DNA from: CAZXCK01 sp964639225
GTDB lineage: Bacteria; Chloroflexota; Anaerolineae; Aggregatilineales; Phototrophicaceae
Assembly: GCA_964639225.1 (NCBI GenBank)
Contig: CAZXCK010000007.1
Coordinates: forward strand, 1 to 64,000
Length of the DNA: 64,000 nt
Direction: 5' to 3'
The notes beneath the pieces are model-generated. The model worked only from the letters and a program-made list of their open reading frames with translations, did no database searches and had not been told where the DNA came from. The translations under genes were made by a program, and so were the position numbers. The number at the start of each line of letters is the position of its first letter. The first letter of the stretch is position 1. This document shows positions 8,659 to 15,511 of this stretch, piece by piece.

Positions 8659-9732
8659 ATGAGACTGCATCTCGTCGGCGGATTTCTGGGCAGCGGCAAA
8701 ACAACCGCCATCGCCAGCGCAGCCCGCCTGCTCATCGAACAGGGCCAGCGCGTAGGCGTCGTCACCAACGACCAGGGCAAATATCTGGTAGACACGGTTT
8801 TCATGAACCAACTCAACATCCCCGCTGTCGAGGTCAGCGGCGGCTGTTTCTGCTGCAACTACGACGACCTCGACGACCGTCTGCGCCAGCTCGAAGCGAC
8901 AGAGCAACCGGATGTGGTCTTTGCTGAGTCGGTCGGTTCCTGCGCCGATATTGTCGCCACCGTCGTTAAACCGCTGCTCGAACTCAGCCACGCACCAGCC
9001 AGCTTTTCCGTTTTCGCCGATGCCCGCCTGCTGCGCCAGAGGCTCCTCGACCGCCCGCTGCCCTTCAGTGACGACGTAATCTATATCTTCGACAAACAGA
9101 TCGAAGAGGCCGGGCTGCTGGTTATCAACAAAGTTGATCTGCTTACCGCAAACGAAGCTGAACATACGGCGCAGCTCGCGCAGCAGCGCTACCCGGACAA
9201 GGTCATCCGTCTGCAGAACACCCTGCGCGATGATAGTGTCACCGGTTGGCTCGATCTGCTGGCAGACGACGCCCTGCCGCTGCCACAAACCGCGCTCGAC
9301 ATCGACTACGACCGCTACGGTGCTGGCGAAGCCGCCCTTGCCTGGCTCGACCAGGGCGTGCGCCTGGTTCTGCCCGGTGGCGATCTGCGCCCGGCGACGA
9401 TCACCGTCATTCAGGCGATTGTGGACCGTCTGCGCCAGCAACAGACACCGGTTGGCCATCTCAAGTTCCTGATTAACGGCCAGCAAAAGCCAGTCAAAAT
9501 CAGCTTTGTGACGCTCGACGATAACACCTGGCCGCAGCATATACCCAACCTGACCGGCGACGAGATCACACTGATGGTCAACGCGCGCGTACAACTCAAT
9601 GCGGAACGCCTGCGTGATCTGGTCAGTGACGCTGTCGCCGAGGCCCAGGCACAGTATGGCGGCACATTCGAGGCGCTGGATGTTGACTATTTTCACCCAG
9701 CCTATCCCCAGCCCACGCATCGCCGGACATAA
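8659..9732 (+). CDS. CobW/P47K-type G3E GTPase (metallochaperone family)
   Basis: 357 aa. It starts with the Walker A GGFLGSGKTT (residues 7-16) and has the family metal-binding motif CFCC in SGGCFCCNYDDL, followed by the GTPase specificity motif VINKVD. A C-terminal CobW domain occupies roughly residues 240-350. G3E GTPases insert or deliver metals (Zn, Co, Ni) to target enzymes, and some act in cobalamin metabolism. Directly behind two MtaA/corrinoid-type genes, the likely role is metal delivery to the zinc site of the methyltransferases or support of the corrinoid protein; this is inference from context. A good AGAGG-type ribosome site precedes the ATG. Confidence 0.88.
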   Translation: MRLHLVGGFLGSGKTTAIASAARLLIEQGQRVGVVTNDQGKYLVDTVFMNQLNIPAVEVSGGCFCCNYDDLDDRLRQLEATEQPDVVFAESVGSCADIVATVVKPLLELSHAPASFSVFADARLLRQRLLDRPLPFSDDVIYIFDKQIEEAGLLVINKVDLLTANEAEHTAQLAQQRYPDKVIRLQNTLRDDSVTGWLDLLADDALPLPQTALDIDYDRYGAGEAALAWLDQGVRLVLPGGDLRPATITVIQAIVDRLRQQQTPVGHLKFLINGQQKPVKISFVTLDDNTWPQHIPNLTGDEITLMVNARVQLNAERLRDLVSDAVAEAQAQYGGTFEALDVDYFHPAYPQPTHRRT

Positions 9733-9736
9733 GCAG

Positions 9737-10261
9737 ATGTTGTATCCACTCGTCACCAACCTGGATCAGATCCGCCAACTCGCTACCAAACGCCATGACG
9801 ATTTCGCCATCATGAAGTATCTGCTGCTGCGGCATGACGACCTGGACGACGCCGAACTTGACGGCGTTGTCCAGGCGCTCACCGACCGTGTTGCCGCCGC
9901 CATCGACTGCACCCAATGCGCTAACTGCTGCCGCACATTGGACGTGTACCTGACACCGGCTGACATCGAAATACTGGCGGCTCGCACCGACCGCAGTTAC
10001 GAGCAACTGCTGGCTGATGTCGTTGACTGCGACCTGGACGCCGACATCGGCGAGTGGGGACGCTTTCGCCATAGACCGTGCCATTATCTCGATGGCAAGT
10101 TGTGTTCGGTATACGCTCATCGCCCGGATTCCTGCCGGGCTTACCCCGTTCTGACGCCGGATTTTCGCTGGACACTGGACGATACCATCGAAGGCGCTGC
10201 AATGTGCCCCATCATCTATAACGTGCTGGCGATGATGACCGACATCGCCGACCGGCTCTGA
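9737..10261 (+). CDS. YkgJ-family cysteine-cluster protein
   Basis: 174 aa. It contains CTQCANCCRTLDVYLT near residues 55-70, then RPCHYLDGKLCSVYAHRP and DSCRAYP, the spaced Cys pattern of the YkgJ (zinc- or iron-sulfur-cluster-binding) family, whose function is unknown. An open frame extends upstream into the cobW gene, but the ATG at 9737, 4 bp after the cobW stop, gives the family-typical length and starts with sensible sequence (MLYPLVTNLDQIRQLA). It probably belongs to the same transcript, as its last gene. A role in metal or redox maintenance of the methyltransferase system is possible but not shown. Confidence 0.82.
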   Translation: MLYPLVTNLDQIRQLATKRHDDFAIMKYLLLRHDDLDDAELDGVVQALTDRVAAAIDCTQCANCCRTLDVYLTPADIEILAARTDRSYEQLLADVVDCDLDADIGEWGRFRHRPCHYLDGKLCSVYAHRPDSCRAYPVLTPDFRWTLDDTIEGAAMCPIIYNVLAMMTDIADRL

Positions 10262-10377
10262 ACTCCAGAACCTCATCATTCTGTTGAGATGTCCCCAACC
10301 AACCAATGATGATTCCGCTCCCGCGCTGCGTTATGATAATCTAAGAGAAACTCACAGGCCCCGCTGATTATCACCCC

Positions 10378-10386
10378 GGAGGTGAT
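10378..10386 (+). promoter_or_regulatory. Strong ribosome-binding site of the sensor kinase gene
   Basis: CGGAGGTGAT immediately precedes the ATG at 10387 and is a near-perfect anti-16S match. It fixes the kinase start. Upstream, TATGATAAT at 10332-10340 could be a -10 element, but no good -35 is seen. Confidence 0.6.
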
Positions 10387-11793
10387 ATGCCACGTTTCCG
10401 ATCATTAAAGGTCCAGATGGCGTTCAATTCGATTCTGATCGCCACACTGACGGCTGTCATTGCCGTATGGCTGTTCGGTGTCAGCTTTGCCCAGTACATG
10501 CAGAATGTCTCCATAGACGTTTATATGCGTTTCGCCATGAACACCATGGCAGCCTGGCAGGTCGGAGAAGCCACCGGCCAGCCCTATACCCAGGAATTCG
10601 GCCAGCCGGTTGGGTTTGGGCTGGTCGTCGCGCCAGATGGTGAAGTCGTCTTTACCGAAGGCGATACGTCGTGTGCAGCAGGTATGCAGCTCATCGACTG
10701 CTACCCGCAAGCGACCAGCCTCGAAGACGGCCAGCGGTTCATTACCACCAATGGCCAGCGATGGGGTCAGGTAGTGCTGCCGCTTACTCTCGGTCACCGT
10801 ATCATCACCGAGCGCGGACCGTACAATCCGCAACTTGGGATCAATCTTGGCGACCGGTTGATTTACGGCAACCTGCCGTTTCTGCTGGCGGTGGCAGGGA
10901 CCATCGCCGTCATCTCTATTCCAGTGTCAATCGTGCTTTCGTCATTGTTTAACCGGCACTGGCTGCGGCGAGTCTCTCGCGTTACGCAGACCAGTCGAGC
11001 CTTTGCCGCTGGCGATTTCAGCGTCCGCGTTGACGACCGGCAGCAGGACGAGATCGGACTTCTGGCGCAGCAGTTTGACGACATGGCCGACACACTGGAA
11101 CAGAACATCGACACGTTGCGCGACCTGGTACAACAGAATGCACAGCTTACATCCCAGGTCGAACACCAGGCTGTGGAAAACGAACGCAGCCGGCTCTCTC
11201 GCGATCTGCACGACTCGCTGGCGCAGCGCCTGTTCAGCCTGTCATCAAATGCCGCCACGCTGCCCAGTCGCATCGAACGCGGCGACCCTGGCAGCACCGA
11301 ACAGGCACGTTATATCGCCGAACTGGCCGAGGAAGCTCAACTCGATCTGCGCAGCATGATCGTCAATCTGCGCCCTGCCGGTAACTCCCGGCATGGCCTG
11401 GCAGATTCGCTCCACGACCTGTGCCGCGAATGGAGCAGGACAACCGGCATTCCTGCCGAATGTACGCTGGCGCTTTCCGGCAGTCACATCCCGGCGGGAC
11501 TGGAAGAGATTCTGTACCGTGTGACGCAGGAATCCCTTAACAACGTCGCCAAACATGCCCAGGCCAGCGAGGTGAACATCAGCCTGCTGGAAGGCCAGCA
11601 CCAGATCACCCTCAGCGTCACCGATAACGGACAGGGCTTCGATCCTGACCACGACGCTAAACCCGGCCATCTGGGTTTACTGGGTATGCGTGAGCGCACC
11701 CGTTCGGTGGGGGGTGAGTTATTTATCGAAAGCGACTCCCAGCAGGGGACCACTCTGCGCGTGGTGTTGCCATTAAAGGAAATGGTGATGTGA
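10387..11793 (+). CDS. Membrane sensor histidine kinase (HAMP, HisKA_3; NarL-system type)
   Basis: 468 aa. There is a first membrane helix at about residues 14-36, an extracytoplasmic sensor loop of about 120 residues containing two Cys (TSCAAG and IDCYPQ), and a second helix at about 160-185. A HAMP domain follows (FAAGDFSVRVDDRQQDEIGLL), then the HisKA_3 phosphoacceptor helix SRLSRDLHDSLAQRLF with His275, and a HATPase domain with N-box QESLNNVAKHA and G-box DNGQGF. This is the LiaS/NarX/DesK-class architecture, autophosphorylating and passing phosphate to a LuxR-type regulator. The next gene is such a regulator and overlaps the stop. The stimulus is unknown; no cell-envelope or respiratory gene adjoins except the YitT-like protein downstream. 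Confidence 0.93.
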   Translation: MPRFRSLKVQMAFNSILIATLTAVIAVWLFGVSFAQYMQNVSIDVYMRFAMNTMAAWQVGEATGQPYTQEFGQPVGFGLVVAPDGEVVFTEGDTSCAAGMQLIDCYPQATSLEDGQRFITTNGQRWGQVVLPLTLGHRIITERGPYNPQLGINLGDRLIYGNLPFLLAVAGTIAVISIPVSIVLSSLFNRHWLRRVSRVTQTSRAFAAGDFSVRVDDRQQDEIGLLAQQFDDMADTLEQNIDTLRDLVQQNAQLTSQVEHQAVENERSRLSRDLHDSLAQRLFSLSSNAATLPSRIERGDPGSTEQARYIAELAEEAQLDLRSMIVNLRPAGNSRHGLADSLHDLCREWSRTTGIPAECTLALSGSHIPAGLEEILYRVTQESLNNVAKHAQASEVNISLLEGQHQITLSVTDNGQGFDPDHDAKPGHLGLLGMRERTRSVGGELFIESDSQQGTTLRVVLPLKEMVM

Positions 11794-12437
11794 TGGCAAA
11801 AATCAGCGTACTCATCGTAGACGATCATGCCATTGTCCGGCAGGGGCTGCGCCAACTGCTCGACGCCCAGCCCGATATCGAAGTCCTGGGCGAAGCAGCC
11901 GATGTGCCGATGGGCGTTCAACTGGCCCGCACCCTGGAACCCGACGTGATCCTGATGGACCTCATCATGCCGGAAATCGGCGGCGTTGAAGCCATCCGGC
12001 AGATTACCGAACTGCGGCTGCGCAGCCGGGCAATTGCGCTTACCTCGTCGCTGGATGATCATCTGATTAAAGAGGCGCTGCAAGCGGGCGCTCACGGCTA
12101 TCTGCTCAAGTCCAGCCGGGTCAACGATGTCGTGCAGGCGATCAAGCGTGTGGCTCAGGGGCAGAGCGTCCTCGACCCGGAAGCGGCATCCGTCCTTATG
12201 CAGCAGACGCGCATGCACGATCCATTGGATACACTCACCGCCCGTGAACGCAATGTGTTCGACCAGCTTGCGCGTGGAAGCAGCAACAACGAAATTGCCA
12301 AATCGCTCAACATCTCGGAGATTACGGTACGCACGCATATCGCCAACCTGCTGGAGAAACTGTCACTACGGGACCGGACACAGGTCGTCATTTACGCCAT
12401 CAAGCGCGGCCTGGTGCAGATCGACGACCTGCCCTGA
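11793..12437 (+). CDS. NarL/FixJ-family response regulator
   Basis: 214 aa from the ATG at 11793, which overlaps the kinase stop (TGATG); an in-frame GTG one codon earlier is the alternative. The receiver domain (residues 1-120) shows the acidic pair DD10-11, the phosphoacceptor Asp56 in LMDLIMPE, and the Lys in LLKSS. The C-terminal LuxR-type HTH reads LTARERNVFDQLARGSSNNEIAKSL (quoted in part: LTARERNVFDQLA) followed by VRTHIANLLEKL. It is the partner of the upstream kinase and is co-transcribed with it. A terminator hairpin follows at 12523, so the two-gene unit appears complete. Its targets cannot be read from the sequence. Confidence 0.94.
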   Translation: MAKISVLIVDDHAIVRQGLRQLLDAQPDIEVLGEAADVPMGVQLARTLEPDVILMDLIMPEIGGVEAIRQITELRLRSRAIALTSSLDDHLIKEALQAGAHGYLLKSSRVNDVVQAIKRVAQGQSVLDPEAASVLMQQTRMHDPLDTLTARERNVFDQLARGSSNNEIAKSLNISEITVRTHIANLLEKLSLRDRTQVVIYAIKRGLVQIDDLP

Positions 12438-12522
12438 AATCGCGCAAATTCCGGCAGTCTGCCACGGCATGCTAGGCAGACAGGGCAGAATTGTGATAGC
12501 ATGAAGGCGATTTAATCCATGG

Positions 12523-12557
12523 ACAGGTACGGATCCCCATCCGAACCTGTTGTTTTT
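12523..12557 (+). terminator. Intrinsic terminator of the two-component operon
   Basis: ACAGGTACGGAT (12523-12534) pairs with ATCCGAACCTGT (12539-12550), 11 of 12 bp, with a CCCC loop, and is followed by TGTTTTTG. It lies 85 bp after the regulator stop and upstream of the YitT start, and it argues against the in-frame ATG at 12519 as a YitT start. Confidence 0.75.
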
Positions 12558-12572
12558 GTAAGAGAGTTGAAT

Positions 12573-13565
12573 ATGCCCTGGAAACGTATTCCAAGCGATG
12601 CTGGAAACAGATGGTTAACCTATCTGATCGACACTGTGCTGCTGCTGGCCGGTTCACTGACCGGCGCGCTGTCGGTCATCGTATTTATGGCTCCATCCAA
12701 TATCGCCCCCGGCGGGGTCAGCGGCGTTGCAATTATCCTCAATTCGCTGTTGGGTGTGCCCATCGGCCTGATGATTTTCGTGCTTAACATTCCAATTTTA
12801 ATCATCGGCTGGCGCATGCTGGGCGGGCGCAACGTCGTCGCCGGTACGGTTATCGCCGTCATTACCATGTCGCTGTTCATCGAAGTGCTGACACCCTACG
12901 TCCCTGAAGATGGCGTCAGCGAAAACGTCCTGCTTAACGCCATCTTCGGCGGCATTCTGGGTGGCATCAGCGGCGGGTTCATCTTCCGCGCCGGAGCCAC
13001 CGCAGGCGGGACCGCCACTCTGGGACGCATCCTGCAACAGAGGTTCGGCATTCCGATTGCCAGCGCCGCCCTCTACACCGACAGCCTGGTGGTCCTTGCT
13101 GCCGGTATCGTGTTCGGATGGGAAGCGGCCATGTTCGCCATTGTAGCCCTGTTTACCTATGGGGCCGTCGCCGACTACGTCCTCGAAGGCCCCAGTGTCA
13201 TCCGCACGGTGACCATCATCACCAACAAACCGCGTGAGGTATCAACCCTGCTCATCAACGAGCTGCGGCGCGGCGTCACAGCCTGGCCTGGCCAGGGAAT
13301 GTACAGCGGACATCAGAACACCGTGTTGTTTATCACCATCATCCGCTCGCAGGTGGGCCTGCTGCGCCAACTCGTCGCCTCGGTGGACCCCGACGCCTTC
13401 ATTGTCATCGGCCAGGGGCATGTAGCCTACGGCAAGGGCTTCAAACGTGTCAGCGGACCCATGCGGCGCCCGCCCAAACTACAACCAGGCCCGGTAAAAT
13501 TACAGGAAGATGTCAAAACGCTCCATACCACAACAGAGCCGGTTTCCAGTGAGCCGGAAGCCTGA
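12573..13565 (+). CDS. YitT family membrane protein (DUF161 with C-terminal DUF2179)
   Basis: 330 aa. Five hydrophobic segments fall in residues 10-210 (for example TVLLLAGSLTGALSVIVFMA and MSLFIEVLTPYV), with the conserved family loop APGGVSGVAIILNSLLGVPIG and FGGILGGISGGFIFRAGATAGGT (both quoted in part in the family). The soluble C-terminal DUF2179 domain (ITNKPREVSTLLINEL to IGQGHVAYGKGF) is a small alpha/beta sensory-like fold. The function of YitT proteins is not established; they are inner-membrane proteins. The start at 12573 follows AGAGAG and lies just after the terminator at 12523, so the gene probably has its own promoter or depends on readthrough. The final 30 residues are low-complexity and acidic/Pro-rich. 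Confidence 0.88.
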   Translation: MPWKRIPSDAGNRWLTYLIDTVLLLAGSLTGALSVIVFMAPSNIAPGGVSGVAIILNSLLGVPIGLMIFVLNIPILIIGWRMLGGRNVVAGTVIAVITMSLFIEVLTPYVPEDGVSENVLLNAIFGGILGGISGGFIFRAGATAGGTATLGRILQQRFGIPIASAALYTDSLVVLAAGIVFGWEAAMFAIVALFTYGAVADYVLEGPSVIRTVTIITNKPREVSTLLINELRRGVTAWPGQGMYSGHQNTVLFITIIRSQVGLLRQLVASVDPDAFIVIGQGHVAYGKGFKRVSGPMRRPPKLQPGPVKLQEDVKTLHTTTEPVSSEPEA

Positions 13566-13619
13566 CTTGTGGAGTCGTTTGCTGCAATATTCTGACTTCT
13601 CATCAAAAAGGATTAAACG

Positions 13620-14372
13620 ATGTCCAGACCAATAGCGGTACAACTCTACAGCCTGCGGGATGCCATCCAGCAGGATTATGCCGACGTGCTGGAACAGATC
13701 GCTGATGCCGGTTACGCCGGTGTCGAACTGATTCAGCAGTTCCCCGTGCCTCACCCCGAATCGGCGCGCCTGCTCGCCGACTTGGGTCTGCAGGCGACCA
13801 GTATTCACTGTCCGCTGCCGCTGGGCGACGACCAGGTACGTGTGCTGGATATGGCGGCGGCCTACGGCCTGAAACGGCTGGTTATACCCTGGCGTCCGGT
13901 TGAAGATTTCGAAACAGCGGACAGCATCAAAAGAACATGTGACGTGCTCAACGAGGCGGCGGCTGTCGCCACAGCTAACGGCCTGGAACTAGGCTATCAC
14001 AACCACTGGTGGGAGTGCTACACCGTCGACGGACGGCTTGCTTACCAAATTATGCTCGATCATCTGGACCCCAACATTTTCTTCGAGATCGACGCTTACT
14101 GGGCGCAGACCGCAGGCGTTGATCCGATCGCTATGCTCCAGGAGTTGGGTCCACGCGCAACGCTGCTGCATGTCAAGGATGGCCCCGCAACTATTGAGGA
14201 CCCAATGGTAGCCGTCGGCCAGGGCAAAATGGATTACCATGCAATCATCCATGCCGCCCAGCATGTGGACTGGCTCATCGTCGAGCTGGATCGCTGCGCC
14301 ACTGACATGATGACCGCCGTTGTCGAGAGTTACGACTATCTGACGAAAGCTGGGTTGGGCCATGGCCGCTGA
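13620..14372 (+). CDS. Sugar phosphate isomerase/epimerase (AP-endonuclease-2-like TIM barrel)
   Basis: 250 aa. It begins SRPIAVQLYSLRDAIQQDY and shows the family landmarks GYAGVELIQ, LGYHNHWWEC (metal-ligand His), FFEIDAYWAQTAG, LLHVKDG and VELDRC. Family members interconvert ketoses or inosose derivatives with a divalent metal (IolE, IolI, DTE types). An AAGGA ribosome site precedes the ATG. The 3' end overlaps the downstream Gfo/Idh gene by 11 bp, so both act in one pathway, most likely turnover of an oxidised sugar. The substrate cannot be assigned from sequence alone. Confidence 0.9.
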   Translation: MSRPIAVQLYSLRDAIQQDYADVLEQIADAGYAGVELIQQFPVPHPESARLLADLGLQATSIHCPLPLGDDQVRVLDMAAAYGLKRLVIPWRPVEDFETADSIKRTCDVLNEAAAVATANGLELGYHNHWWECYTVDGRLAYQIMLDHLDPNIFFEIDAYWAQTAGVDPIAMLQELGPRATLLHVKDGPATIEDPMVAVGQGKMDYHAIIHAAQHVDWLIVELDRCATDMMTAVVESYDYLTKAGLGHGR

Positions 14373-15486
14373 ATTAGCGCCGTTCAAAGTAGGTCTCATC
14401 GGCTGTGGCGGCATCGCCCCGGCCTATGTGCGCGGCTGCCGTCAGTTCGCAATTCTGGGGTTGGCGGGCTGCGCCGATCTCGATCATAACCGGGCACAGG
14501 GCTTCGGCATAGAACACGGCGTCACCGCTTACACCGTCGATGAACTGCTGGGCCACCCGGACATCGACATTCTGGTAAATCTCACAGTGCCGCAGGTTCA
14601 TGCCCAGGTCAGCCAGGCGATTGTCGCCGCTGGCAAACACGTCTACAGTGAGAAACCGCTGGCACTGGACCGTGACGAGGGCCAGCAGGTTCTCGACGCA
14701 GCAGCGGCGGCGGGCCTGCGCGTGGGCTGCGCGCCGGATACATTCCTGGGTGGCGGCCTGCAAACATGCCGCGCTGTCATCGACTCCGGACGTATCGGCA
14801 CACCATTGGCAGCGACTGCCTTTCTGGCCTCGCGCGGGCCAGAGTCCTGGCATCAGAATCCGTTCTTCTTCTATCTGCGCGGGGGCGGTCCCCTATTCGA
14901 CATGGGACCGTACTATCTGACCGCGCTCACCAGTCTGCTGGGGCCTGTGCGCCGCATTACCGCCTCTACCCGCCGTTCTTTCAAGGAACGTGAAGCCGGG
15001 CACGAGGCGATCAAGGGCGCGAAAATCCCGGTGGAAATCAATACGCACGCCGCCGGCATCCTCGATTTTGCCGAAGGGCCAGTAGCCACACTCACGATGA
15101 GCTTTGACGTGTGGAAGCACAACCTGCCCATCATCGAAATATACGGTTCAGAGGGTACGCTGAGCGTCCCCGATCCCAACACCTTTGGCGGTGTGGTGCG
15201 CGTCTTCGACGCCAGCACAGGCGAATGGGCCGAAGTTCCGCACCAGCACAGCACCGATATCGGGCGTGGCGTGGGCGTGGCGGATATGGCGCACGCCATC
15301 CGCGAGGAGCGCGCCCATCGTGCCAGCGGCCAGCTCGCTTATCATATACTGGACATCATGCAGGCCTTCGACGAATCGTCAGAAAGCGACCAGCATATCG
15401 ACATTCTCAGCCGTGTCGAACGCCCGCAGCCGCTGCCGGTCGAAGGTCTGCCTTTGGCATCAACCGCGCCAAACAGCGGTCAGTAA
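14362..15486 (+). CDS. Gfo/Idh/MocA family NAD(P)-dependent oxidoreductase
   Basis: 374 aa. The N-terminal Rossmann fold carries VGLIGCGGIAPAYVRG (residues 9-24) and the catalytic-site EKPLALD motif (SEKPLALDRDEG); the C-terminal GFO_IDH_MocA alpha/beta domain runs from about residue 135. Family enzymes oxidise or reduce sugars, cyclitols or their derivatives at a secondary hydroxyl. It overlaps the upstream isomerase gene and is followed after 25 bp by the GH31 gene, indicating a three-gene carbohydrate operon in which the glycosidase may release the substrate. Exact substrate unknown. Confidence 0.92.
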   Translation: MAAELAPFKVGLIGCGGIAPAYVRGCRQFAILGLAGCADLDHNRAQGFGIEHGVTAYTVDELLGHPDIDILVNLTVPQVHAQVSQAIVAAGKHVYSEKPLALDRDEGQQVLDAAAAAGLRVGCAPDTFLGGGLQTCRAVIDSGRIGTPLAATAFLASRGPESWHQNPFFFYLRGGGPLFDMGPYYLTALTSLLGPVRRITASTRRSFKEREAGHEAIKGAKIPVEINTHAAGILDFAEGPVATLTMSFDVWKHNLPIIEIYGSEGTLSVPDPNTFGGVVRVFDASTGEWAEVPHQHSTDIGRGVGVADMAHAIREERAHRASGQLAYHILDIMQAFDESSESDQHIDILSRVERPQPLPVEGLPLASTAPNSGQ

Positions 15487-15511
15487 CGAAAGCGTCCACA
15501 AAGGATTGCCC

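Noticed and set aside
15185..15511. 109-codon N-terminal extension of the GH31 protein
   Set aside because: It overlaps the upstream Gfo/Idh gene in another frame. The ATG at 15512 has a ribosome site and starts the normal GH31 N-domain.
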